A stretch of 64,000 nt of DNA from Lentinus brumalis (lineage: Eukaryota > Basidiomycota > Agaricomycetes > Polyporales > Polyporaceae), in assembly GCA_001792895.1 (NCBI GenBank), contig MARA01000001.1:2232001-2296000 (forward strand), written 5' to 3'. The notes under the pieces were generated by a model. It saw only the letters and a list, made by a program, of their open reading frames with translations, searched no databases and was not told the origin of the DNA. This document shows, piece after piece, positions 10,989 to 21,867 of the stretch. Numbering within the stretch: the stretch's first letter is position 1; the number at the start of each line of letters is the position of its first letter. Made by a program: the position numbers and the translations under genes.

Positions 10989-11796
10989 CTCAGCCATGAT
11001 TCGGTCCTGTGCTATACAGCATCGCGGCGGTCAGATCTCGGCAACCGGTCAGGAGTATGTGTTAGGGGGCTCACAATGGTGTCTTCGGTCTTTGAAGATG
11101 AGGACGACGACGACGGAGGACCAGCACGGTGGGACGAATCTGAAGCGGACTCGTCCAGTACCGACGCGCAAGGCTGCCTGGCAAGGATAGACAAGAACGT
11201 ACACCTGAAGTGCCCGAGCAGTGGTGAGTGATGCTGGGGAGCACCTGTTGGGAGCAGCACGCTTATATACTGCTACGCGCGATGGGGATCGTCGCCGCTA
11301 TACGAGCAGCACAATTGGCTGTGTGGCCGGCCCCGCTGCCTATGTACGGGGTAGGGCAGATGTCGGAGACATCTGCCTTGGCCCAAGCAACATCGATGGG
11401 AGGCCAAGACGCCCTGCGACCCTCTTCATGGGAGCGGACGATCACTGGACATCCTGGATTGAGCACCAAATCGGTCAGAGGTCTCCGGCTGCCGAGTCCG
11501 GATGGCAGCTATGAACGACACATAGAGTATGAACTTGCTCTTCGCGGCCCAGAAACCGCAGAAGCCAATAGCGTGAGCAGCACTAGAAGTCCAAAGGCGT
11601 GTTCGGCGCCCTGGATCTGCGCTGCGCTTGTACTGCTCGGGGACCAATGGACATGACGAGGGGCAGCTCGATGTCGTCTTCACTGCCTGCAAGTGACTCC
11701 GCCGTACGGCAGCTGCTGTTCTCCTTGCTGCATTTGCCCTCCCGGACCCAGTAGGCGCATATACTCGACATCGCTGATCCGGCTTGTTGTACTCAT
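10928..11796. other. Intergenic region, no gene recognised
   Basis: Holds the outer exon-like duplicate near 10930-10997. Several short overlapping open frames on both strands have no recognisable domain or consistent splice structure. Confidence 0.35.
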
Positions 11797-11904
11797 GTAG
11801 ATGGCCACTTGAATGTCAGTGTTAGGCATGCCGCACTGTAGAAGACTGTAGATGGCCACTTGAATGTAAAACTGATGAGGGCTGTAGATGGCCACTTGAA
11901 TGTA
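11797..11904. repeat. Three direct copies of a 20-nt element
   Basis: The sequence gtagatggccacttgaatgt occurs at 11797, 11848 and 11884, always in the same orientation, with unrelated bases between. Spacing is 51 and 36 nt. It is not part of a recognised gene. It could be a protein-binding site cluster or the remains of a minisatellite. Confidence 0.7.
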
Positions 11905-12548
11905 AGTGATGTGCGCATCCCGAGTTGGGGCCAGGTACTAGAGCGATATTACGTTGCATACCTCTGCTGTCCCGCACGTCCCGTCTCCACAAGAACGAGA
12001 AGTCTGATGGTGGCCACGGTCGAGACCCAGTCCCGGAGCTCTGACGCGTGCCTGTTCTCGAATCTCGTCCTTGGAGTAGCAAACGATTCGGGCGAAGAGG
12101 AATAGGACTCCCATGGAGGATGTATACGAAGTTCGATGCCAAAAATCTGAGTAATTGCATAACAGGGTCGCCCTCCAACTCGACCTGTATGAGAAAGTAC
12201 GGACGGAAGCCTCGAGTCAGTCTCAGCCAGGACGCGCAAAGAACGGAAGCAGAGAGCGGCAGGTCGGTCGATTGAAGACGCGGACTCGCGGGCGGCGTGC
12301 GTGGGGTGTCGGTCACTGTGTGCGACAGCATCGGCGTCGTTGTAAACGGAGATACTTAGTCTGCCCTAAGGGTTACATATTTGAAGGGGGAGAGGACGAC
12401 CATGTCAGTCACTACGACTCCGGGGAGTGCTTATGTAAGCGGAGCAAGTGAGGCGTCCGTTCCCACGTGGACTCGCGCCACAAAACCACGCATCTAAAGA
12501 ACCACGCCAGCTAAGTATTATTGATTTGGTATCTTCCCTCCGCTAGAC
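11905..12548. other. Intergenic region upstream of the F-box-like gene
   Basis: No gene recognised. The minus strand carries overlapping open frames (about 11950-12330) without identifiable domains. Confidence 0.35.
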
Positions 12549-13676
12549 ATGCCTGTGCCAGCCCGGCGCCAGCGTACCGGGACTCTCGTTTATTCCATCA
12601 GTTGGCTTGAACTCGCGATGGGCGTGCGGAAGACTGTCAAGCCATTCAAGTACCTCCAACTACCCGCCGAGGTTCGTCTTATGATTAAAGAGAATATCCC
12701 CGACTGGGATCTGCGCACGCACGCGGCACTCTACCTGGCGTCTCCCGTCACTGCTTCGCTCTACGACAACACGCCGGACGAGTTCTGGAAGCTCGTATGT
12801 TGGAACAGCGGTATCGGTCTTCTGCCCTGGGAAGCCAATAAACCGAACGAGGAGATCTGCTGGAGAGACATCGCACTCGATTGCATACGACGGGACGGTT
12901 TCTGCAAGCATCCGATATGCGGTGGACGGCTGCTGAGCTACAATCGTACGCCCCAAAGCATCGCATTCTCGTGTGCGTTTTCTCATGCAGGGAACCCGAC
13001 TAGGCGAACAGATGGTACACGCAGAAAGCACTGGTCTAATCCAACCGTACGAGCCCGCATGCATCCGCGTCAACGACGAGCCGGATAGCGACGAGAAGCC
13101 TAAACTCACTGCACACAATATCTTCGAGTGGATCGGTTTCCGGCCAAATACTGAGGTGAAGGATCGCGAATTCCGGTTGGAATATGATGCCCATCTCCTT
13201 CCGACTGCTGCCTCCGAGACTGAGAGCCTGGTGAGCCACTGGGACGGATCCGGTCTCGATGACGAGCGGCCTTCGATAAACGACCCCATGGACGTCGACG
13301 CCCGGGAGTACTTGGCCCGGCACCCACTGGCGGCCCGAAGCTTCGCAACATCGATACCCGTGGAGTCCATCAGCTTCTGCTATGTCAACGACTACGATTT
13401 GAAAGACCAACACTGGGGGCCAGACCACGGCGAAACGGTCACCGTGACCGATGTCCTGGGCATCCTCCAGCGGGAGTAAGCATCAATAGTCAACTTCCGA
13501 GGGTCCCCGCACTCTGCTGATGACTTGCTTCCTGCAGGCTGCGACACGAGCTGGACCGAGACGAACTCGAGACTTTCGCAAGGAATCACCGCCAATGCCT
13601 GTACGAACATGGCTGGGGAGCATACCTGACGCTGCGACGCATGCGGACTCTGCGCGACACTTTCTCGTTCTGGTGA
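12549..13676 (+). CDS. F-box-like domain protein
   Basis: Probable substrate-recruiting subunit of an SCF-type ubiquitin ligase, judged only from an F-box-like N-terminal motif (FKYLQLPAEVRLMIKENI, about residues 38-55). Three exons, 12549-12945, 13004-13475 and 13538-13676, keep frame and give 335 residues. Introns are 58 and 62 nt. Downstream of the F-box the protein has conserved-looking segments (WKLVCWNSGIGLLP, WRDIALDCIRRDGFCKHP), then an acidic, variable middle. The C-terminal segment reads RHELDRDELETFARNHRQCL. I chose the first ATG after the upstream stop. A frameshifted relic of this gene lies at 2217-2530, so the family duplicates locally. The substrate is unknown. Confidence 0.65.
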
Positions 13677-14266
13677 GTGGCCAGCAATTGATGCCTACTT
13701 CCTCTACTGATTGGTGGCCCAAGTCGGCTTTCTCTTCTTCCCCATATTTGCAACGAGGAGGAAGTCGGACCCGCGTTCGATTTCAAACAGATCTGACCGA
13801 TAAAATCTTACGTATCGATACATGAATGGGCCTATAAGATAGACCAGGTTCCTGTCCCAGAAGCCCTGCTGTCGCGCCTAAGAGGCGCTTCGCTCCCCCA
13901 TAGTTTCGCGATTGCACCAGGAGACGATCACATACACCTCGTGGAAGTTGCTTGGGTACTTGATATGCCACTACATTGGCAGACAACATAGTTTCTCATA
14001 CGCACGCAAGACTGTATAGTTTACATATGTTCCGATGTGATTGAATCGGATGGTCCACAAGCCGCATCGGAAGATAGATATTGCAGACTCAAGCCGAGGA
14101 GAGCAGTAGTAATCTGGTATCAACGAGAAGCATAATAACCGCTCCATAATTCAGACAGATTCCCTGACGAAACAATGTAGGATAGGTAGGTGTCTGCATA
14201 TGTGCGTTCAGTATCACATCCAGAAGTGTGAAGCTAGGGCGGTGCGTACCGATTTGAGAGCCCACG
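13677..14266. other. Intergenic, AT-richer, no gene seen
   Basis: Short open frames only. This is the 3' side of both flanking genes, which converge here. Confidence 0.4.
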
Positions 14267-14726
14267 TCAGGTCCTACGGTGATTGCATGCCGTTGCGGGG
14301 GCCGGTAAGGTAAGCTCCGCCAGATTGATAGTCGGAGGTACGCCTGCTAGTGCAGCGAGGACAGTAGTGACACCTATCATCGCACCCTGACGACACGTCT
14401 TCCGCAATGTTCTCCGGAATGACGACCGCTTGAGGCCAAGAAGCCTCCCCTTGTTCGTCCTGCCATCGACGCCCTCGTCGTCGCCGGTGCGATCAAGATG
14501 TGAATGTGAGGTCTCTATGGCCCTGGCCACGACTAACCGTCCAGCGGTCGTCGCAAGGCAAAACGTGAAACCTGGATGGATTTACTCGTCAGTGCGAGCC
14601 TTTGATAGCTCTGGGGAACTGACCTAGAACCAATACTGCAATCTTGTAGTACTTTGCGAAATCTCCGCCTGTTGTCTGCGGACAGCAATTGATGTCGGTG
14701 ATAGTGTCGGAGAATGTGTTGGACAT
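14267..14726 (-). CDS. Small predicted two-helix membrane protein, 135 aa
   Basis: Two exons, 14726-14624 and 14571-14267, joined across a 52-nt GT-AG intron, give 136 codons including stop. The first exon ends inside a hydrophobic stretch (YYKIAVLVLG) that continues across the splice (FTFCLATTAGRLVVA), forming one probable transmembrane helix. A second hydrophobic stretch (AMIGVTTVLAALAGVPP) follows a basic loop (LKRSSFRRTLRKTCRQ). No family is recognised. Support comes from frame conservation over the splice and from the helix being completed by it. There is no homology evidence. Confidence 0.4.
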
Positions 14727-15493
14727 GGCAAGTACTTGATGATTGCAGGCGTGCGTACACGTCAAGCATCCCTGTATATATAGCACACCTTCGCTCACTG
14801 ATACCAAGGAGGTAGTAGCTAGATATCCAGCAATCACGCTCCGGCTGGCTGGACGGGGGCGGGATTGCGTCTTTCTCCAGAGTATCGAGGAGCTCTTGGT
14901 GCAGTAGACATGAAACGGAGTCCGCAAAGACGGTGGGAGATGAGGGGACGCGGCGCGATCCCTGAAAATGCATATCCAGCTGTTTCGCGGACGCGCGACT
15001 ACATGGACTCAGATATCCGGATACTGGGAGGATCCTCTTACATAGCTCCGCACCTTTGCTAAATTACCACACGCGTGCGCCATGTCGCTTCCACGTGGGC
15101 GGACAAGGTGGAATTATGAGTAAGTAGAGATGAGGCGTGGGTCGAGCTTGGGTCCTGCGCTGCGGGGAGGCATGTCGGCTGAGATAGCGTGCGTTTCCGA
15201 GGCAGATGTCAAAGGACGTCAGAGTAGTACATGCAAGCCCTTGATGAGGCCGAGGTCCCAAAGACACATCATTCAGAGCGAGACACGGCCGACTGAGCTC
15301 GTGTGTGCAGCAACATCGCGGTACTGGACGGTAAGTAGTGGATCAAGCCTGTGTTTTCCGACTAGTCGTGCGCGGAGGGCGTAGCATGGGCGCTCCGCGA
15401 CTTGCTTAGGTCCCTCCTCGTCGCCCTCTTTCGCCTGTCTCTCAAGCTTGCATTGGGTCTTGTTTGCTCTCTGGGCTGTCCAACTAATACGGC
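14727..15493. other. Divergent intergenic region
   Basis: Probable promoter region shared by the small membrane protein gene (-) and the Msp1-like gene (+). No gene recognised; there is a pyrimidine-rich stretch (about 15410-15445) before the Msp1 start. Confidence 0.4.
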
Positions 15494-16988
15494 ATGGCAA
15501 TATCCGCGTCCACGAAGAGGGCCATGTTTGATGGTGAGTGCAGTCAAGCCATACAAGTGATACCGACGACATTCTTATATGTTCCTGGAACTGTGAAGTG
15601 GCCATCTTCGCTGCATCTCAAGTGCGTACGTTCATACCTTGTTTGTGTTGTGCAGATGACTCACTATGCGCGGAAGGTAGCTTTGTACTACACGCTAAGA
15701 GTCGGTGCCTCTTTGGTCAAGCCAACTTTTAACACCTGCTCACTAGCATGCTCGCGTAGTGGGTTATGGACTCCCTCTCACCGGTGGAACGCAAAGAAGT
15801 CAAGCAGAAGAGCCTAAAGGCGTTGGAGAGTTTGGGACACAAGGACCTCAAGCTGGACGAGTACGAGAGTACGTCCCCGCGCTTCTGCTGTCCAGATATC
15901 CCTACATGTTTGCACAGGCCAGATTGCCTCCGAAGTCATCCACCCGGACGACATCGACGTACGATTCTCTGGTGAGTCTTGATTTGCTTTTCTGCCTCCC
16001 GCTGCGACTCATTGTCGCGCTCGCACTCACAAGACATTGGCGGTTTGGACCCCATCATATCCTCCCTTCGCGAATCCGTCATATACCCCCTGCTCTATCC
16101 CCACCTCTTCACGTCCTCCTCCCTCCTCGGTGCTCCGAAGGGCGTCTTGCTGTTTGGCCCACCAGGATGCGGAAAGACGATGCTCGCGAAGGCTCTCGCG
16201 AAAGAGTCGGGCGCGACGTTCATCAATATCGCCGCGTCCGTACTGACGAACAAGTGGTACGGGGAGTCGAACAAGCTCGTCGCAGGACTGTTCTCCCTGG
16301 CGCGCAAGACGCAACCCAGTATTGTGTTCATAGATGAGATTGACTCCTTCCTGCGTGAGAGGACAAAGGGGGACCATGAGGTGACGGGCATGATGAAGGC
16401 CGAATTCATGACGTGAGTATCCGGATATCTATGTCCCCCACAGATTTGCTCACTGGTTCCTCAGGCTGTGGGACGGTCTCACTTCCAGCACAGACCGGAT
16501 ATTGGTGCTCGGCGCAACTAATAGACCAAATGACATCGACTCGGCCATCCTCCGCCGTATGCCCAAGCGCTTCTCCATTGGTCTTCCGGATGTTGAACAG
16601 CGGCAGAAGATCCTGACCCTGGTACGTCTTGCTACGCTGGTACATCTGGACTGTGCTGAACCGTACCATGATTTCCAGATGCTCCAGGACACGCCGCTTG
16701 AGGAGGGCTTCTCTATCCGGACATTGGCGGAGCAGGCCGAGGGTCTGTCTGGATCCGACCTGAAGGAGCTGTGCCGCAATGCTGCCATGCGTCCCATGCG
16801 CGAGTTCATGCGCCAAGCGGACGGCGACCACGAGAAGCTCTCACAATCTCAGAAAGAGGTATGGGTCTCGCTCCTCGCCCTCGTATTCGCTGGATGCTGA
16901 CGTGTTGTGGCAGGGCTTCAAGCTACGACCACTCACGATGGACGACTTCTTCCAGCTGGACGGAACAAGTGTGCTTCCTCCAGACTGA
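15494..16988 (+). CDS. MSP1: Msp1/ATAD1 AAA ATPase, tail-anchored protein extractor
   Basis: Membrane-anchored AAA ATPase of the mitochondrial outer membrane and peroxisomes that extracts mislocalised tail-anchored proteins. Nine exons (15494-15533, 15599-15621, 15677-15715, 15760-15868, 15918-15971, 16034-16412, 16465-16621, 16679-16858, 16914-16988) give 351 residues, about the family size. Three very short exons encode the N-terminal anchor ([19 protein letters not shown]). Then come the linker with [16 protein letters not shown], Walker A GPPGCGKT, pore region KWYGESNK, Walker [21 protein letters not shown] and the arginine-finger region RRMPKRF. The C-terminal helical domain reads [18 protein letters not shown]. 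Order and motifs match yeast Msp1 closely. The start at 15494 is preferred because it restores the anchor; an in-frame ATG at 15766 would lose it. Confidence 0.92.
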
Positions 16989-17475
16989 GCGCGTACTTGC
17001 GACGTTCCTCCTCTCTGCCAGCTCGGCTTATTGCTAGCTCGGCTTACAGATTATGAGACTCACGACTGGCAAGGTGTATATGTATGCACGTAACTTATCG
17101 AGGTTTAATATAGCTAGACTCTAGACCACTCCTTCCTGTGGCATCCCGCTTCCTACTAAGTACCTTGATCTTCTGTGTCTCTCTTCCAGCTACAGTATCC
17201 TGATACCGCCGTGGCCATCCAGAGTCGTTTGCTCTTTGCTTGCCGCTCCGTTGGCGGTCTGCTGCGTGTCGCCGCGGCTGTGGTGGCGGGCCGCATTTCA
17301 ATTGTGGTTTGCCAGAGTCGGACCTCGGATCTCAATCTCGCTTTGGTAGTATGTTCTCACGGTAGGCACCTCACTCCTCCAATGCATTCCTCGATACCTC
17401 CTCGACCATCTCGCCTGGCTCGTTTTTCTCGTCTTCTCTGCTAGATCTCCTTTTTATGCCTATCTATTCTTCAAG
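16989..17475. other. Intergenic, likely BRF1 promoter
   Basis: No gene recognised. The 3' half (about 17340-17475) is CT-rich (cctcgaccatctcgcctggc, tttttctcg), as is common before fungal transcription starts. Confidence 0.4.
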
Positions 17476-20081
17476 ATGGTGAACTCCAGCACGAACATGT
17501 GCCGCACAGTGATCTGATCTCTGGTATAGACGAGCTGTACAGATTGTGGAGGGACGGTCATCGAGTACGATGCCGCCGCGGGAAACGGGTTTTGCGTTCA
17601 GTGCGGTACGGTGGTAGAGGAGAACACGATCGTAAATGAGGTGCGCCGTATCGCCTTTGCTGAAGTTAACTTCACTCACGCCGATGTGACTCCAACGTAG
17701 GTTACTTTCGGAGAGACGAGCAACGGTGCCGCTATGGTGCAGGGAAGCTTCGTAGCACAGGGGGCCAGTACGTGACCATCTCTTGTTCCATATATGCGCA
17801 GGGAAATTTGACAGGAGTGCAGCGCGTGCGCGGATGGGTGGGATGTTCGGTAATAGGAGCAGCGGAGAGAGCAGAGAGCAGACAATCGCGAATGGTGAGT
17901 TGGGTGTTCCATTCTCACTATACTTCTGTATCCTCAACATACACGATTCAGCGAGCCGCAAGATTCAACAAGTCGCGACTGCATTGAGGCTGTCAGAAGT
18001 CGTGTCCCTCGCCGCGACACGCTTGTACACGCTCGCGGTCGAGCACAAGTTCACAAAGGGGCGGAAGAGCATGAACGTCGTCGCTGTGTGCCTATACGTC
18101 GCGTGCAGGCAGAAGGAGACACGGAACTACATGCTCATCGACTTCTCCGATCTACTACAGGTGGGTTCATTACATGCGCATATAGCTAGCAATTTACCCC
18201 ATCCTGCAGGTGAACGTCTTCGAGCTCGGCCATACATACCTGCAACTCGTCCAGACGCTGAACCTTCGGCTGCCCCTCGTCGACCCTCGCACTACATCTC
18301 TCGATTCGCCGCCCTTCTCGAGTTTGGCGAGGAGACACACCAGGTCGCGATGGACGCTGTTCGGCTGGTTCAGCGATTCGACCGCGACTGGATGACGAAG
18401 GGTCGGCGCCCGGCTGGTATATGCGGTGCGTGTCTACTGCTCGCGGCGCGCATGAACAACTTCCGGCGAAGCGTCGCGGAGATCGTCCAAGTGGTGAAGA
18501 TCGCGGATACCACTCTGAAGAAGCGACTGGAGGAGTTCCGCAAGACCCCGAGTGGTGCGCTCACGCTAGCAGACTTCCGCACAGTCTGGCTCGAGGACGA
18601 GATGGACCCACCCGCGTACACGAAGGGGAAGGAGAAGGAAGAGAAGGAGCGGGAGCTGCAGGAGAACGGTGGAGTGCTGCCAGAGGAGAAGGTGAAGAAG
18701 AAGGGTAAAGGCAAAAAGAAGAAGAAGAAACGGAAACGGGGCGAGGAGAGCGACGAAGAGGAACAGCCCGAAGAGCCTCAGTATTATCTCCCCTTCGATG
18801 CTGCACCCGGGCCATCTCATCCATATCCCCCGGTCGATCCTGCACTATTGAACGAGGGAATCCTGGCCGGCACCAGCCAACCTCTGCCTCTCTTTCTTCC
18901 TGAGGAAGGCCACGAGATGCAGTACGGGCTACCCCATCAAACGGGATCCATTGACCCTGCACTGTTCGAGCCCGACCCTACGCTCGTCAATACCGCACCT
19001 CCACAGCATCGTCCTCCCCCTCCACAACAGCATACTCTTCCCCCTCCACAACAAGCACCCGATCCGGCCCTCCCTCCAGAGCAATCTAGCTCGATGCCCC
19101 TGCCACCGCCATCTCCGGTCGAAGAGACCGTCGACGCAGTCGTGACGCAGGAGGTCTCTGACTTCCTCACGAGTGCGCAGAGCACCTTGCTCAATTCGGC
19201 CCTCGACGAAGCTGAACAGCGGCGGCGCGAACAATACGAGGGTGATGACGAGCTCCTTGGGCTTGACGAAGAAGAGCTTGACCGGTTCATTCTGACTGAG
19301 GAAGAGGTGCGCATCAAGGAACGCGTGTGGGTCGAGATGAACAAGGACTATCTGGAAGCAATAGCAGGTGCGTTGATACTGGTGTGCATGAGCACAGTGC
19401 AACGTCATTGCGCGGTCGCTGAACGGTATGTTGCAGCGAAAGCGGAGCTAAAAGAGGACGAAGACAAACAAAAGAAGACGCGCAAGGTTCGTATCCCGGA
19501 CTTGCACATTCGATTCACTTTTCCGGACACGGCATCATTGTTTGCACGTGTTGATTTTCGGTGGCGGAGGAGCCTATGAGGGCGTGATGCTCACCTTATG
19601 CCGCTCTTTGCAGAGACGGAAGACGAATAACCAACCTCGCGACGCGTCGATGCCGCACGGGAGCACGGTGGCGGAGTCGGTGCGGAACCTGATCAAGAAG
19701 AACCCCAAGTACAGCAAGAAGATCAACTACAATGCGCTCAAGGATCTCTTCACAGACGAGGGCTCTTCCTTCCAGATGCCTGACTTGGGCGATGACAAGG
19801 ACGACGACGGCCACCTGTACACGATGGACGACAAGGACGACGAGGCGGGCATGCTCATCGTCGAGGAGGAGGGAGGTGGCGGTGTCGGCCAGGTTCGGGC
19901 CACGAAGTCCCGCTCGGCGAGTCTCGTTCCCGCCGTTGCTCCTGCAGCTGTCAAAAGTGCTGCTCTGGACGACATTCCCGAGGGCGACGAGGAGGACGCG
20001 GAGGGTGAGGACGATATTGAGGAAGACGCGGAGAAGGACGACGCGTATGGGGAGTGGGACGTTTACGAACAAGAAGTATAA
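17476..20081 (+). CDS. BRF1: Transcription factor TFIIIB subunit BRF1 (one apparent frameshift)
   Basis: TFIIB-related factor that, with TBP and Bdp1, recruits RNA polymerase III to tRNA and 5S genes. The TFIIB-type zinc ribbon is visible (CTDCGGTVIEY...FCVQCGTVVEEN). Two cyclin folds follow; segments such as SRKIQQVATAL, GRKSMNVVAVCLYVACR and RRPAGICGACLLLAARM match the family. After these come DEMDPPAYT, a long acidic/lysine-rich and Pro/Gln-rich linker, and the BRF1 homology block with KYSKKINYNALKDLF and an acidic tail. The zinc ribbon lacks its own ATG unless 17476-17478 is spliced straight to 17530 across a 51-nt intron. Near 18284-18288 the frame must shift by one base between LPLVDP and SHYISRFA, both conserved parts of one cyclin fold. 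TAA at 20079-20081. Confidence 0.88.
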
Positions 20082-20187
20082 TACCCGATTGTATCCATAT
20101 ACATAATTCCGACAGCATCATTTTTGTCCCATCTGCTGCTGCATGCCGACGCAACTGCAACGGCTACAGTCTCTCGTGCCCGCTCTA

Positions 20188-21795
20188 TCAGGCGAGGTCC
20201 GCGAAGGCGAGCGTGCTCGCGTTCAGGTTGTGCTGCACGTATCGCCCCTGGAACCACGTCTGCCCAATCTGCCAGTCCGGTGCGGTGACTGTCGACGTCC
20301 CGAGGATGTTCGCGGTGCAGGTCTTCCCGTCAGCCGTTCTGTTCAGCACGTTCGCGCCCTCGTCGATGTAATGCACCTCCGTGCTGGGCGGGAAGCTGAA
20401 CCCGAAACGCGCCGGGGAGCGCGAGCAGTCGTACGTGCCCTGGAGTCGGCGGCGTGAGCATAGGAGCTGGGAAACTTTCGGGCTAGAAGCCAGGAGGCGG
20501 ACGTACGAAGACAGTCGAGATCCCGTCCGAGTCGGTCTGCTCCGTGAGGTTGTACCCGACGGAGAGCAGCGCGGAGCGGACAACGTCAATCGGGCCGATG
20601 ATGTTGGGGGTGCCATTGTCGACTAAGCCGCGATACCGGTCAGTATATACTTTACTCCGTACAGTTGGAGGAGAGCCCACAGATAGGTATGAGATGCGTG
20701 ACAGGCTCTCCGTCGATGACAAGGAGAGCAGAGTCGGCCTCTGTTTGATTGAGGGCGATCCACGCGTCATGCTACAATTGGGGTGTTCGAACGCGTGTTA
20801 GTGTAATTCGCACCAGCAGGAAGATAGCCCTGACCGAAAGGGTAGGTAGGGTTGTTATGTTCCCGGTAATCTTCGTTTCATCTGCCCAGGACATATAGAG
20901 TTACGCGCACGTCCACCCAGGGACCTCTTCAGCGACTTACCCAGTGGTCCGAATACCAGCGAGCCAGTGCCATCGGTCTTCAACGTAAGACCGAACTCGC
21001 AAGGCGAGACTACAGCGCGAGTAAGCTCGACGCACACATGGACCTGCCCAGCGCACTCACTGCCTTGCTGATCACATATCGCCTGCGCGAGAGACTGGCC
21101 CGCGAGGAACGTCGGGTCATTGGGGTCGGTGATCATCGAGGCTGGCGGGCTGAATCCCACGATCCTAACATCGCGAAACGGTGTCAGCGACGGAACACGG
21201 ATGGGACTCCGTGTGAGAACGTACCCATCCCCTCCCAGCGGATCGCCGTCGGTGATGTTGCCAACCAAAAAGTCGTTAAGTGCAACACCGGCGAACGTAG
21301 CGTCGTCCTTCACAAAAAAGAAGACTTCCTGAAATCGCGTGCTTGTCAGTCAATGGTGACCCGGTGAAGGGCGGAGTTGGGTGCGACTGACCGTTGCCAT
21401 TTGGACGCCGTCCTCACTCGCGCCGTTGAACTGTATGAATTCGCCTTGATTCGTCTGCTGGGACGTAGGATTGGGCTTGTATTTTCCTTCGCCGATGATT
21501 ACCGCAAAGCTTCCCGTGTCAATGGCGAGCTAATAAATGCGTCCATGGTAAAATCAATGTCAGGCCCCGAAGGACAAGCATATCAACGTACGCTGAAGTT
21601 CTGCGGCCCCACAACGAAGCTGCCATACCAAAATCCCTATAGATCATCATGGCTCAGTGTATGTTGAAACGATGGAGTCAAGTGTCTCCTCACCGCATCC
21701 AAGTGCAGCGGAACAATGTTTGGAAGTCCACTGGCGGCGCCGACGGCACGACTCCAAAGCAGCGAGTAAATGATGAAAGCCGCGAGTTGGAACAT
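20188..21795 (-). CDS. Divergent secreted pepsin-like protein, copy 1
   Basis: Pepsin-fold protein of a divergent fungal group. The ATG at 21795 gives a signal peptide (MFQLAAFIIYSLLWSRAVGA), then PLHLDA, then after an intron FWYGSFVVGPQNFS. The first catalytic motif is IDTGSFAV, followed by GEFIQFNGASEDG. The second catalytic site reads GLVDNGTPNIIGP: Asp is kept but Thr/Ser is Asn. Mid-protein segments include FLVGNITDGDPLGGDGY and VGFSPPAS. The C-terminus TADGKTCTANILGT...DWQIGQTWFQGRYVQHNL resembles the C-terminal lobe of pepsins. Several short introns; TGA at 20188-20190. A sister gene lies 1.6 kb upstream on the same strand. Likely extracellular; activity is uncertain because of the DNG motif. 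Confidence 0.72.
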
Positions 21796-21860
21796 GTGGA
21801 CGTAGATGTAAGTAAGCAGCAGTTGCCAGCCTACCGACCACCATTCTGCGATCTACAAGG

Positions 21861-21867
21861 TTTTATA
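21861..21867 (-). promoter_or_regulatory. TATA box of pepsin-like copy 1
   Basis: TATAAAA on the minus strand begins 72 bp upstream of the ATG at 21795, a normal spacing here. Confidence 0.5.

Noticed and set aside
18370..19410. Long minus-strand open frames opposite BRF1
   Set aside because: They are antisense shadows of a Glu/Lys/Pro-rich coding region; the + frame has recognised BRF1 motifs.
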